Positions 12,722 to 24,305 of a stretch of 64,000 nt of DNA are shown piece by piece. How positions within the stretch are numbered: the first letter of the stretch is position 1; each line of letters opens with the position of its first letter. This stretch comes from Tretioscincus oriximinensis (Eukaryota > Chordata > Lepidosauria > Squamata > Gymnophthalmidae), in the NCBI GenBank assembly GCA_022410635.1, contig JAJVDF010000497.1, forward strand, positions 62,001 through 126,000. Direction: 5' to 3'. The position numbers were made by a program, and so were the translations under genes. The notes under the pieces were generated by a model. It was given only the letters and a program-made list of their open reading frames with translations, searched no databases and was not told the DNA's origin.

Positions 12722-13575
12722 TAGCTTATTAAGCTCGTTCCCATTTCCACCAACAGAACAGGCTTTTCTAGCTTCCCCCTTCCTCCTCCTTTCCCGTTAT
12801 CTGTCCGCTGCTGGTTTTCTTCCTCTCCCTCCCATGTTTCCACAACCTGTCCCTTGCTGGTTCTCTTGCTTTCTCTCCTGCACTCCCACCCCATAACGTC
12901 TGCCCTGCTCCATCTTTTGCCTTTCCTCCTGCCACCTCACTCCACTTCTGCCCACAGCACTAATGTCTTGCTATTTCTCTTGTCCTGTCCTTCTCCCTGC
13001 CCCCGCTCAAACTCTGCCCCTTCTGTTCTACTCTGTTTCTTACCCTCCATCCCTCCTGCTGCCTTGTGCCACCTGCTCTGTCTTGCTTGTTTCTTGTCCT
13101 CCACCCTGTTGCTTCTGGTCCATCTCTTGCCCTTTGTCCTTACCTCCCCCACTGCAGCCACCTCCGCTTCTATCCTGCTTTGTCTCTTGCCCTCTGTCCC
13201 TTCCTCGCTGCCACTTCACCCACACTTCTTCTGTCCTGTTCTGTCTCTTGCCCTGCATATCTTGTATCATGGCAGCTGGACTATTCACAGCTGAGTTGCA
13301 GGTTGCTTTCACCTGGTCCTCTTGTACTGCCAGCAGCTCAGGTGCAGACTCCGGGGATGGATGGGCCTCGCTTGATCCCACCCTTTATACTGCCTTCTTT
13401 TCCTTCGTTCCTCGACTCCCTTTTTCCCTCTCCTCTCTCTGTTTCTCCACGGTGGCTGCTGCTGTCAACAGTCAGGCCACAGGCGAGCACCACAGCCTCT
13501 ATGACTCTCTCTGTGGGAAGTGGATTTTTGTNAGCATTGTCCAATCTTCTCCCTTTCAGGTGATGAACATTTTTT
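12722..13575 (+). repeat. Dispersed repeat with pyrimidine-rich body, copy B
   Basis: The head at 12722-12775 (ATTAAGCTCGTTCCCATT ... CTAGC) shares 13 identical bases, TTAAGCTCGTTCC, with the head at 35729. It is followed by about 500 bp of C/T-rich DNA and a mixed tail to about 13570. Overlapping open frames on both strands here are low-complexity artefacts. Confidence 0.55.
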
Positions 13576-14081
13576 CATGCACTCCGCATGCTTAGACAAG
13601 GATTGCCAGCATGAGTAATAAAAGATGGAGTTATTTTGTAGCATACAAACATTCTATCTTTAATGTTCCAATAATTTTACCAGGAGTATAGAAGTAAAAA
13701 AAAAGAAGTCCACAGTATTTTGGCCTTATTAATTTCTGCCTAGGAAACCTAACAATTTACAGGATAAAATAACTTTTGTATANATTCACATCTAAATATA
13801 AACATTATACATTTTATTTAATTGATCTTAGTACTATAAATCTTCAAACAGTTTATTAATATAATAGTTATGCATGTGAAGTTAAGAAATCTGAAATAAA
13901 TAATTTGTTTTTAATTAAAGGTAAAGAACTGAAAACAGAAAAGAGTATGACTAAATATGAGCTACAACATACTGCTATAATTTTAAATAAGGAAAATATT
14001 AACCAATGTTATTTGTATAGCCATTACATAATCCCACTTGCAAGACATCCCTTCATGAAATTAGGAGTACCAAGTCCATAC
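13576..14081. other. PDZD8 intron 2, proximal part
   Basis: AT-rich intron next to exon 2. Nothing further recognised. Confidence 0.4.
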
Positions 14082-14204
14082 CTTGTACATTCTATTAAGG
14101 AAACTTTTAGTCGTCCCTCTGTTAGTGAGAAATTTTGTATCTTAAGAGCCGGGTCTTGAAATTGTTCACGTGGCACAATTTGAAATGGAAAAAATGGCTT
14201 GAAC
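14082..14204 (-). CDS. PDZD8: PDZD8 coding exon 2
   Basis: 123-nt exon (41 codons, phase 2 in and out). The acceptor is a T-rich tract ending TATAG. The first G completes AG|G (Arg), giving YKIR-FKPFFPFQ across the junction with exon 1, the family's order. The peptide continues to ALKIQNFSLTEGRLKVSLIECT and ends ACA AG|GTATGG. It links the SMP domain to the C2-like segment whose first strand is EGRLKVSLIEC. The stretch between FPFQ and LTEGRLKV is shorter and differently composed from the mammalian protein as I recall it. Confidence 0.92.
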
Positions 14205-15214
14205 CTATAAAAAAAAATACAAATATTGGCAGCTGGAAATACTTTAGAACACAGCAACCGTTTTCCTAACCCATTAGCTTTCATTTAGATATTTCAAAGA
14301 CATTTCATTGTGATAGACGTAGAATTATTATTTTCACCTTAAAAAACTTCATTTTGATTATGTGGCCTCTATTCAAAAGGTGTATGCTTTCTTCTTTGCT
14401 CAGTAAAAATTAGTGACAAGCACTCCTTACCTTTCCAATTAAAGAATGGCAACCCAAGGTTGCTCATTGTTAGCCTTATTATTCCTTATTGCAACAGACG
14501 TTCTAGCAATAAAATGAGAACTACAACTCAGGGCTCCTTAATAAAGAGTTTAATCTCTTTCCTGATTTTTTTTAGCTTTCACTAATAAATTTATATTTCT
14601 TACAAGTTTTAAGAATAATTAGCACCTACTAGGTCTATTTAGTTTTGAAATTTCATAATTTTAATAAATATAATATGTAAATGCAACATAATTCCTTTTT
14701 AATAGTAATTGTACATATATAGAAGCTATGGTCTTAAAATAGCTAGGAAAATAGTCAAACATTTGGACTCCTTCTACTTGCCAAAAGAAATCATTATATG
14801 ATTCAGCCAGGAAAATATTTTGTAAGGAAATCCATAAAGCTGTTCTTCTTAAATTTCAATGCGGTGGTTAAAATGAAAACTATACCCAAGTTTCTATAAT
14901 AGTTTAGACTATACCTAACTCCATTTTTCTCTGAAAGTTGAAGCCCTTGAGAAAGAAACTGAATGTTTTTATGGACAACTCCCAACCATATACTTCTAGA
15001 ATCATACTTAGCTTGTCTCCAGCTATTAAAATATTAATGATTCATAACATAAGACCACTTTGTTTGNTAAAAAATATAATTTTAGGAACTTCCCTGACTA
15101 TCACAACTCTTATTGTTCCAACTTTCCCAGACGAAGGATAAATGCATTTCCAAACTTATGATAGGATATGCTCCATAACAGGTATGGGGAACCTTTTTTC
15201 TGCTCAGGGCCATA

Positions 15215-15262
15215 CCTCGCCCTATACCCGAAGGTCTCAGGGTGGTCAACAATAAAAACAAA
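15215..15262 (-). repeat. SINE/LINE tail fragment
   Basis: CGCCCTATACCCGAAGGTCT then CAGGGTGG matches the tail shared by SINE and LINE copies at 28620, 30957, 38520, 43823 and 50680. Only the tail is present. Confidence 0.75.
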
Positions 15263-15602
15263 AGTAAAAAAGTGACATAAGAACAAGTTTCAGTTATAGA
15301 AAATTTCTTTCCATTCTGTTCCCTTGGAATTGCCCTTACTTCATATTTTTGAAGATANTCTTCCATGTTAACAAAAAACTGTTTCATCTAGGCATCTAGT
15401 GAACGTTGTCTTTATTTCTTGCTTCAGTTAGTAGGGGGAAAATCTGATCTGGAGTCTGTAGTATAGAATATTACTTACTAGCAGCATAAGAACTTTACCC
15501 TTTCAGCCTTTTTTCTCACTCTCATTGTCTATTGTTTCGCTAAATACGGTTTGTTTATTTTTACCCCAAATTGTATATTCTTATTAAGGTATTTACCTGT
15601 AG

Positions 15603-15710
15603 GCTGTGTTCCAATACGTACTTTTAATCCATCTTCAGTTCTGAAGAAAAAGTTTCCCCACCTGTTTTAATTCAGGACTGAAGGTGGATTAAAAACCTGT
15701 GTTGAAACAA
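15603..15710. repeat. Foldback (palindromic) MITE-like repeat
   Basis: The left arm contains CTTTTAATCCATCTTCAGTT, the right arm ACTGAAGGTGGATTAAAA. The arms pair over about 40 bases with a short centre. A part-copy of the motif occurs near 39268. Confidence 0.7.
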
Positions 15711-15779
15711 GACCAAAGTGTTAAGTTAGAGTGGCTTTAAATACCTTATCACGTTACTGCATTAGTAAGCTGCACACTA

Positions 15780-15852
15780 TTTTGATTGGAGGAGTGGGGA
15801 ACCGAACCAGGAGACTAACTCTCTAACCACTACACCAAACTGGCTCTAACCA
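15780..15852 (-). repeat. SINE head fragment (tRNA-related part)
   Basis: GTGGGGAACCGAACCAGGAG and CTCTAACCACTACACCAAAC are the reverse complement of the tRNA-like head (boxes B and A) of the SINE at 38331. Confidence 0.8.
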
Positions 15853-15935
15853 AATAATAATCCTTTCCACACTTAGAAGTCTTATTCTGAACTACTGGTT
15901 GGCATTATACAAACATGTTTAGCGCTACAAGCAGC

Positions 15936-16026
15936 AGTGGCGGAAGAAGAAGACAAAGAAGACGACGAAGAAGACAACGAAGAAGAAGAAGACGAAGAAG
16001 AAGAAGAAGGAGGAGGAGGAGGAGGC
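15936..16026 (+). repeat. Purine-rich GAA/GAC/GGA trinucleotide repeat
   Basis: About 90 bp of GAAGAAGAC, GAAGAA and GGAGGA units on the plus strand, in PDZD8 intron 1. Confidence 0.95.
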
Positions 16027-19000
16027 CTGTATAGCTTGGAATAGGGGGCTGTCACCTGCATGTCAATGTAGACTATGGCACTTGCTGAATGTGACCTGCA
16101 ACAGTTTAGGGGCTCACCATCTGCATGCCACTATATTTTCCAAGATAAAATCCAGAATATGTCCAAGTGCAGGTTGCTAGTATTTCTTCAGGAACTAATA
16201 CTTTTTCAATTTATTTCTTAATAGGTTACAGTCAATAAAACCAGCATAAAATATGAAACATATTTTGACATTTATTGCCAGCATTTTTATAGGGAAAACA
16301 ACGACTCAAACTATTTCATACCATTATTGTATTTTCTGGCTTTAAACGTTCAGGCTTCAACTAAGTAATTTAAAGAACTAAACGTCTGTATTTTTGTAAC
16401 ATNTTCCTCTGTATTTCCTTTTTTTTCAAATTAACATAATATTCACAAACATGTCATAGAATAATATTTGTATTATTGTTTCCAAAATCTTCACAATATT
16501 TCAACAGTTTTTCTCTAAGCACATTTCTTATTGTCTGTTATTCAACTGTTCTGCCCTTCATTGTCTTTATTACTTTAGACTAATGTGACAGCCACAATTT
16601 TTCATTTTCATCTTACGAATTAGTAAACAGAATGTCTATTTTTATTACTCCTTCTGGGCCCTACAAGAAGCATTTCTAGCTATTACTAATATCTGTTACC
16701 TGGAAACAACACTAAGGTGACAAGAAGCACAAAGAACACAGACCTGAGACTGATCCAATTAGTCATATTTTTCTTATATCTATTTCTTGTTAATATATAA
16801 GAAATTTCAAACAGATTAGTCTGATCATCCTTTTTACAACTATTTTTTTCTCAACGTGGGAAACAAATTTGCGATTATTTAATTAGTTTATAAATACAGT
16901 CAAACTTTTCAGAGAAGAAATGTAGTTTATTAAATACATAAAAACAGGCCCTGCTGAGTCCCATTCAAAGTCAGAGAAGGAAGCTGATCCTCATTTGGCT
17001 TGAAGCATTGAATCTAATGCAGATACCTGTGCCAAAATTTCTACTAGTGGAAGTTTGAGGGCACAAGCACACCCTTCGTGCCAATCTGATCTCTCACATA
17101 CTTTCCATTGCAACAAATCTATTATAGAATGAGTTACTATTTTCTTTTCCATAGCAAACACACAATATGTAATTCCCAAGTTAACTTAGTTTTGAGATTT
17201 TTGAATTCAAACCAGATGTGACATGAGTGTTAGATTGTGTGAAAAAGAAGCACTACCTTGCTACATTTAACATTGGAGCATATAGAAAAAATGGAAATTC
17301 AGCTAGCTAAGACTAATATGAAAAAAGATTTTGNCCAAAATGATAGATGCCAAAGCATCAAGCCTATGTGTGTCAGTTGTAAAGTAAGCTAAAAATGTAT
17401 TAAGGGTAATAAGAAATATTTATACTAAANTAACAAGTTTTATTGCTTATGGAAAAAACAAAAGTACAGGTGACACCTCTCTATAACAAACTACAATGAA
17501 TCATAAAAATGTGTACATTATACTGAAACCACTGCAAAAACTATTCCAATATCCTTTTAATGCCATAAACAATTGCCTCAGCCCCCCCTTGAGCCTTATT
17601 CTAGGCTGTATTCACATGCCAGTATAGATTATGTCTGGGCCCACATAGGCTACACTAGCATGTGAATGTCAAGCTCCTATTTCAAGATGCAGCTCAGAAT
17701 GAAACTCATTGGGGACAACCTAGATTCTTTGTCTTAACACACTTGTAAATGACAAAATGATTTGCCGCCTTTTCTCGCAAACTGCTTTCCCTTCCATCTC
17801 TCCAGGGTAAATATTTACTTTTAAATAGAACCCAATCATTGTCCCAATCATCCACTGGATTCTGAGGACTTAATCCTTCCATTCATTGGTGGCTTGAAAA
17901 TCTTTGCTGTCCTTGAAAAATCTTACTTTGTACTAAATGCCCCGTCCCTCTTGCATTTTAGTTCTTTATAATAGGGTCTGGCAGAACAGGCAGGAGCACA
18001 AAAATCAGTTTGTTATACTGAAACTTTCATTACAACAAGGTTCGTTACAGCGGGGGCATTTTTACATTGTGTTCAATGGTTATACCGCAAATTTTGTTAT
18101 ATCAGTGTTCTTTAAAAGGTTTCACCTGTACAACTATATCTGCAAAGCAGTATTAATACAGTTTTACGGTCTTTTCCCACTTAGATCTAGATTAAGAAGG
18201 CCTTTAGGGGTCTCCTGTGAATACTATGTCTGCACCATCTGGAGTCAGAGCCAGGTAAAGAGGCTCTTGATTTGGCTCACCTATAGATAGTCAAACCTAC
18301 CAGTGAACTAATCTCCACCTTTCAGTTTTCCAGTTCAGCAACATGCTTTTTTATACTACCAAAACAGGTTCCCAGGCCATTTTTTTTATTTCTGTGGTTG
18401 TGAGTCGTGGAGTCTGCTATTACTTTCTTTTAGGGAAATAACAGGCATCAGATCTATATTCTGCTTTTGAGGATCAATTGCTTCAAAATCTAAGGCCTCC
18501 CTTCAGAGTTAGAAGGATAGTTCTATTGCCAGAGTGACAACTAAATAATACAACAGCTTCAAACAGTGAAAACATACATTATATTCAAGTAGATTATTTG
18601 AAACTGAATTTTCCAGCATTTAAAATCTCAAAANAAGAAAAAGTAATCAGAATGCTTTATATATTAGCTACTGTTNTTTTTNNAAAAACACTGTAATTGC
18701 TTAGGAACCATGTTCCCTCTAATCTGTGAATAAAAGTCTAATCCCACATGAGTACAAGCTTGCAAATTGGTCAAAAGGCACAGACTGTAGAAATCTTTGG
18801 AATTTGTTGTTCATCAGCAGGCCTTCTGTGAACAGAACCTTCTTCCAACTTAANTTTCTTCACTTTGCTCTATAGAGAACTTTCCTACACTCTTTCTGCA
18901 GTGGATGTATTTTGTGGATAAGAGAAAAAAGAAAATGGGACAGAAAAAGAGAAGCAGAGCTAGACAAAAGGAAAGAACTAGGAGTGAAATATTTAGAAGT

Positions 19001-19786
19001 AATTTTTNAAAGGAATGTCACTTGAAATCTTTCTTTAGAAAGGTATGCCTAATCAGGGAAGGACGAAGTTAGTGCTCTTTGCTTCTTCTTAAGCTTGTAC
19101 TAAGCCTGTACTAACACAAGTATATAGTTTGGGAAAGAAAACAGGAGTCCCTAGAGGTCCTCCTTGAAAATATGTATTGAAATGCTGTCCAAGTGCATCC
19201 ATATCTTTAAACAGAAAGCACACTCATACATTGGTTTGAATTTTATAACAATTTTCTGCTGTCTCCCAATCAGTTCCTTGAGCTACACTGTATTCAACAT
19301 GGCAGAATCAAACCACTCACTGCATACTTTCAAACTNGTCTAATCCTATCTTAAAGCTATCCAGGCTGCTAGCTACTACCCACCTCTTCTGAAAAACTTG
19401 TGGCATTATTAATTTCCTCTCACCTCCCAAACTTCATATACTATCCTTTCAGCAAACGTACTGCAGAAATCAGGGGTAGAATATACACATGAATGCATTC
19501 AAATACATATAGAAACTAAGGAAGGTGTACAGGTGAATTTTTCATGGGACTTCCCCAGGAAAACCATTTAAATGCATACCTAGTTGTAGTATAACAACAA
19601 TCTTTTACATAGGATACAACTCTAAGGCATCTGTTCACTCGAATCAGTTTAACTGAGCAAATTATTCAACAGCCTATATCCTGTATTAGAACAGGTGGGC
19701 TACACAGCAGGTACTAAAATGACTTGGTTGGTCCTCTTTCTGGTAACACTTGTCCTTGATCAGGGCAAGGTAAGTGGTTAAAAACA
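16027..19786. other. PDZD8 intron 1, mostly unassigned
   Basis: AT-rich with no coding exon seen. A segment near 17598-17680 (TATTCACATGCCAGTATAGA ... CTAGCATGTGAATGTCAAGC) looks like a small inverted repeat. A segment at 19340-19400 (CTATCCAGGCTGCTAGC) resembles part of a dispersed repeat also glimpsed at 44230. Confidence 0.4.
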
Positions 19787-20050
19787 TATTAAGAACGTAA
19801 GAGAAGCCATGCTGAATCAGGCCACAGACCATTTAGTCCAGCATNCTGTCTTACANTGAACCACTAATTATGCCTAGGCACTTTCTAGTAGAAAGTGCTA
19901 GAGTAATCTGCTCTTGACTCCCTACAAAAGGCATTTAGATAAAAGCTGTCACTCGAAATCCAGAAGCAATATAGCCATAAATACACTTTTGTCTTCTAGC
20001 CCTATTTTAAAACTATCACCACCACATCTGGAAGTGAATTCCATTAATAA
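19787..20050 (+). repeat. Dispersed repeat, same family as 8755
   Basis: AAGAACGTAAGAGAAGCCAT, then GCTGAATCAGGCCACAGACC and a tail with TTTTAAAACTATCACCACCA and GAATTCCATTAAT. The start matches 8757-8815 closely. Diverged and non-coding. Confidence 0.7.
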
Positions 20051-22199
20051 TCATTTAATTGTATAGATCTATAGCTAAAATAAAGGCATTGCTATTAAAC
20101 ATTATTGAGTGCACTGTACCTGTTCCTCTAAGACTTGGAATGAAGTGTGTTCATTTATCAATCTGAAGTTTGTTCTGGTTTTGAGAAAGCATGAGAATAT
20201 AAAAATGCTAAATAGAAACAGAGAAGTTTAAAACTTCTCAATGAAAAATATATGGAAACTTTTTTTAATGCTGCAATCAAAATTGTATACCACAGTTTAC
20301 CTTGATTTGCATAAAGACATTAATGGTCCAAATCTTTCACTCTGCTATCTTTCCTGAACTAAAGTTAGATAACAGCTGTCCATTTAACTGCAGGGTACAT
20401 GTTTCTTCAAGTTTGTTTAAGAATATTCTTAACTCGTTATTAAGAGAGTTTCAAAGTATTCTTTCAGAGTCACTTTTTATCAGCTTATAAAGGAGATGGT
20501 TATAAACCGTTTGCAGATTCNTTTAATTAACTAGTTTCAAGGACAGTATGATTTTAATTTTAAAATTTACCGGAGCTTGTTACCCTCCAACTGTTGCATG
20601 GATTTTTCTAACGTAGCTAGGTAGGATTTTTTTCTCTAAGATCAAGTGCTATAGTATTCTGCCTTTCATTACAAGTTAGAAGTGAAGAACTAAGGANTAT
20701 TTTTCTGTCCTCAGTCAAACAGGCTCAAGTGTGTGCCACACACACACAAAAAAATACCAGCCTTCACATCACATTTAGTCTGTGATCCAAAGGTCTTTAT
20801 TTCACTCCCAAAAGAGAAAAGGTAAAAAGCAGGAAGAGTCTTCCAACATATTCTTGGTAATTTGAGACTTCCAGCTTTATATGCTATATGATGATTATTT
20901 GCTGTGTGACAGGCCACTGAAGAAAGAAAAAAGGATATTGACTCTATTCTGTCAAGTACTTAAATTACAATCATTTTTAAGTTGTGTACAATTTCATGAT
21001 TTCTATTTAAAAAAAACAAACGTTTAATATACGGTTGCAAGTTTTGCACATAACGAACCAGAAATTATAGGCAATACTGCTTTCATACCTGCTGTGAAGC
21101 ACAACTCCAAATAAAAGTATTTTGTCATTTGTCAGTTGGTTTAAATACAAAGACCAACTATATTAATATTATAAACTTTAAAAGTTCTGAAAATATTATT
21201 TAAGCCTGTATTTTCAAGCAAATATGGGGAGAGACTGGCCATGAAAATGAAACACTGACAAACCAGCAAGTGGCTTAATACATAATAAAAATGGCATCAC
21301 TTGCTGCTTTTGAAAGATTTACTCATGCAATTTGAAAACAAGGTTCCAGAAATTCATTTGCCTATTGTACATCAATCTCTGTATCACATTGTTTTCAGCA
21401 GAACAACAACAACATCCAATCCAAACTAAGCCATTTGAGCACTTCCTTTTAGGGAATGGTCATGAAGAAGATGATATTTACACATTTGGCTCAAAGGCAG
21501 TTGTCCTGCCCCAGATGTAGTTAATATAGACCTTGTCTTAAGCCTTCTGACTGAAGACATTACTCATTCTGCCTAACCCTCATCACACCTGGGCAAGGGG
21601 AAAGTGACATGTTATCATGAGTGGAGCACACCAGGTCCAAACCATAACACTTCTCGTATCACCACTGGTTAGAGCTGTGTTCTCTATCCTTGAACTACTT
21701 GTGGACTGCTTTTAACTTTACAGAGCATAAGGAAAAAAGGTGGGGTTAGCTACATTTCATGAAAGAGGTGGAAATTTTTACCTTTTCCTGTCTAACTGGA
21801 GAAGACCAAAAACAATTCCTTCCTGCAGGACATTTCAATACCAAAAAAGTAACATCTCTGAGGANATCTGCACCAGCCTGTGCTAGGGATAAGAAATCAA
21901 AGACCTATTTGAAGTTAAGAAAAGACTCATGCCACTTCCAGGCTCAAGCATTCCCACCGGCCTAGAAGTGCAATTGGGTTTGCAACACTTTTTCAAGCTA
22001 TAACTGTATTTTCACCTAACCTGTTCCCTGTTTCGCACTTATATTTCACCTTTCTGCCAAAGAGTTAAGTTTATGAACATCACCCTTTTTTCTCTGTTAT
22101 TTCTCAAAATAATGTTAAGGAACAAGTTAAGCTGAGAGGCAGTAATTAGACCAAGGTCATCCAATAAGCTTCCATGGTTACTGCTTTTCCCACTAAAAT
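20051..22199. other. PDZD8 intron 1, no feature recognised
   Basis: AT-rich intron; no exon or clear repeat ends. Confidence 0.4.
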
Positions 22200-22256
22200 A
22201 TACTGCTCAAAACATTTTATGTTAAAGTGTTCCCTTAATTGTTTTGAGTAGTATAT
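22200..22256. mobile_element. Tiny Tc1-derived MITE
   Basis: ACTGCTCAAAACA on the left and TGTTTTGAGTAGT on the right, flanked by TA, with GTGTTCCCTTAATT inside. The ends match the Tc1 element at 6980 and the MITE at 53044. Confidence 0.8.
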
Positions 22257-22724
22257 TTGTCCTCTAGTTCCTGTAAACTGAGCACACTATGGTATACATA
22301 TATAGTTTTATTTATGTTTAAGGTAGTAGAAAAGTTTTTAATCTTCATTTATTTAACATCTTTTAATACAATGTTGTCACAGCTATTTGGATATGACTAC
22401 AATCCCTACACATGGTTCCCTTTTTGACCTGTTTTAATATTGTCCCTGAAATAGAGAATAGCAGTCATTCTCCAACATGAATATTGGACAAAATTCCAGG
22501 AGTTTCTTTTGAGCAGTTTAACTCACTCACTTGCAATAATGAGAAAGGGGGAGTGGAATTCTCATAGTNATTTTGAAGTGCAAATCATGTGTCTTCTCCA
22601 ATTAAATCAAACTACTAACCAATCATATATATATTTGGATAGATAAAAAAGATAAACAGATTAAACACATTAGCAATAAGATTTACTGTTCTACTTGAAC
22701 TTTGAATACTTTTTTGNAACTCTT

Positions 22725-22855
22725 AGGTCTGTTTTGCACATGGCCTTAGTCTGTTCCAGATAGTGGACTAATGCCCATGTACCATCCTGCATAGCACAGG
22801 CATGTGAACAGCAGGTCCCTTAGGCCATTTTCTGGAACAATGCAAAATGGTTTAT
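22725..22855. repeat. Unclassified dispersed repeat (CATGTGAACAGCA family)
   Basis: GGCCTTAGTCTGTTCCAGAT at the left and AGGCATGTGAACAGCAGGTC then AGGCCATTTTCTGGAACA at the right form a partial inverted repeat. Related copies are at 31820-31990 and 57885-58030. Confidence 0.55.
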
Positions 22856-23376
22856 TTAGCCATTCATACATTTCTCATCCATAATTGGGCTGAATTTTGC
22901 AACTCATCACAAAGTAAAAAAAACCCAAGCTTAGAATTTTAGTAATCTTTTCAACAACTTCAATGAGTCTAAGTTGCTTTTCTTGTTAATATGTTACCTT
23001 TGAAATTCTGCCTAACCTTTACCTTAGCTGATTAACATCAGTTTTGATGAAATCAAAGGTACATTTCTATTTTTTTTTTCTAATATTCACTCTTGCATAT
23101 AAACCTGTCCTCAGCAGGCCTCCATAAAGTAACTGTGTGCTATTTCTGCTTCTTCACAAATGCAGACTAAAAGGTAAAACCATGAAAACAAGCGAAAGGC
23201 TAGCATAAACACCAGTATAAAGATCTGGACACTCACTTACGTGAAAACTGAGTGTATCACCCCTTTATCAACAGTTCCTGAAAGTGTGTTTTTGTATGAT
23301 GCAAAATCATTTCATAAAAGAAAAAAAACAGCCCCATTCTTGCNATGTTATTATCCGTACAGATTAAGCACCTTAC

Positions 23377-24305
23377 CTGATCTTATAATGAGGTAAAGTA
23401 TGTTTGCGCTTAATTACTTTCTTGAACTGATTGACAATGATGGAAGTAAGTTGTGGTAGGGGCCTTCCTTCAAACTGCGACTTGACTTCGAGGCCAATTA
23501 TGGGTTCCTCAACAAAGGCAAAGGACCAGTGCGAAAAAGGTAATCGGGTAAAGACCAGCCTGAGCCGACCTTCCAGTTTAGAGATCTTGGCAAAGAGGAA
23601 CGCCGACTTGCCAAAGACAAGGTCGGCATCAATGGCCAGATGGAATCCCCCATTGTACTCCAGTTCAATCTCAAAGTCCAGCTCCTCGGGGCAGCCATCC
23701 TCGTTACAAGTCACGGGCCTCAGGATCTTGATGCACTTGAGAAGGGGGACAACGCTGCCCAGAGAGACATCCCGCAGGCTGAGCCCCTCCAGCACCTTCC
23801 CTGTCACCTTGGCCTGCAGCAGCTCCTCAAATTCCACCTTGATCTTCTTGGTGACCCAGTGCCGGACCAGGGCAGTGTCCTTGAGCTCCCTGAAGAGGAA
23901 GAGGCAGATGGCGTTGAGCCAGTACAGGGTTTCCTCGCTGCTCTCCACATAGGCGCCCGTGTCCTGGGCGTGAGGAGGCGGCGGCTGCTTGAAACTGTAA
24001 CTGGACTGGTCGGTGCGGGACGGGGTGGGGGTGGGAGCCTGCGAGGCCCCCGGCGAGGACCCCGGGGAAGCTGCTGCCGACGCCGCCTCCTGTGTGGGCA
24101 CCCCGAGGAGCCCAGCCGCGAAGTACTCCTTCAGGTTCACGCTGGGCAGGACCCGGGTGGCGAAGGGCAAGGGGCCGCGCCCGGCGGGGGAGGCGTCCCC
24201 GGGGAGAGGCTCGGGCTTCCTCCGGTAAAAGAGCACCACCTGGAAGAGCAGCGTCAGGAAGGAGCCCAGCAGAGCCGACAGGAGGACGCCATACACCGAC
24301 AGCAT
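23377..24305 (-). CDS. PDZD8: PDZD8 coding exon 1 (membrane anchor and SMP domain)
   Basis: First coding exon, 309 codons plus two bases. Known role of the family: PDZD8 is an endoplasmic-reticulum-anchored lipid-transfer protein at contacts of the ER with mitochondria and late endosomes. Seen here: a hydrophobic anchor at residues about 6-27 (LLSALLGSFLTLLF), then basic RRK; a Pro/Ser/Ala-rich linker to about 123; then an SMP domain from about 125 to the exon end, with FLFRELKDTALVRHW, VEFEELL, LEGLSLRDVSLG, EYNGGFHLAIDADLVFGKSA, GRLRLVFTRLPF and SQFEGRPLPQLTSIIVNQ. The start at 24305 is the first ATG in the frame and has G at -3. The frame stays open for another 39 or more codons upstream but has no ATG there. 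The exon ends AAG ATC AG|GTAAGG, a strong donor leaving phase 2. The match to mammalian PDZD8 is from memory, so a close paralogue remains possible. Confidence 0.93.

Noticed and set aside
12854..13595. Open frames up to 210 codons in the second pyrimidine-rich block
   Set aside because: Low-complexity Ser/Leu/Pro/Cys peptides in several frames at once; repeat copy B explains them.
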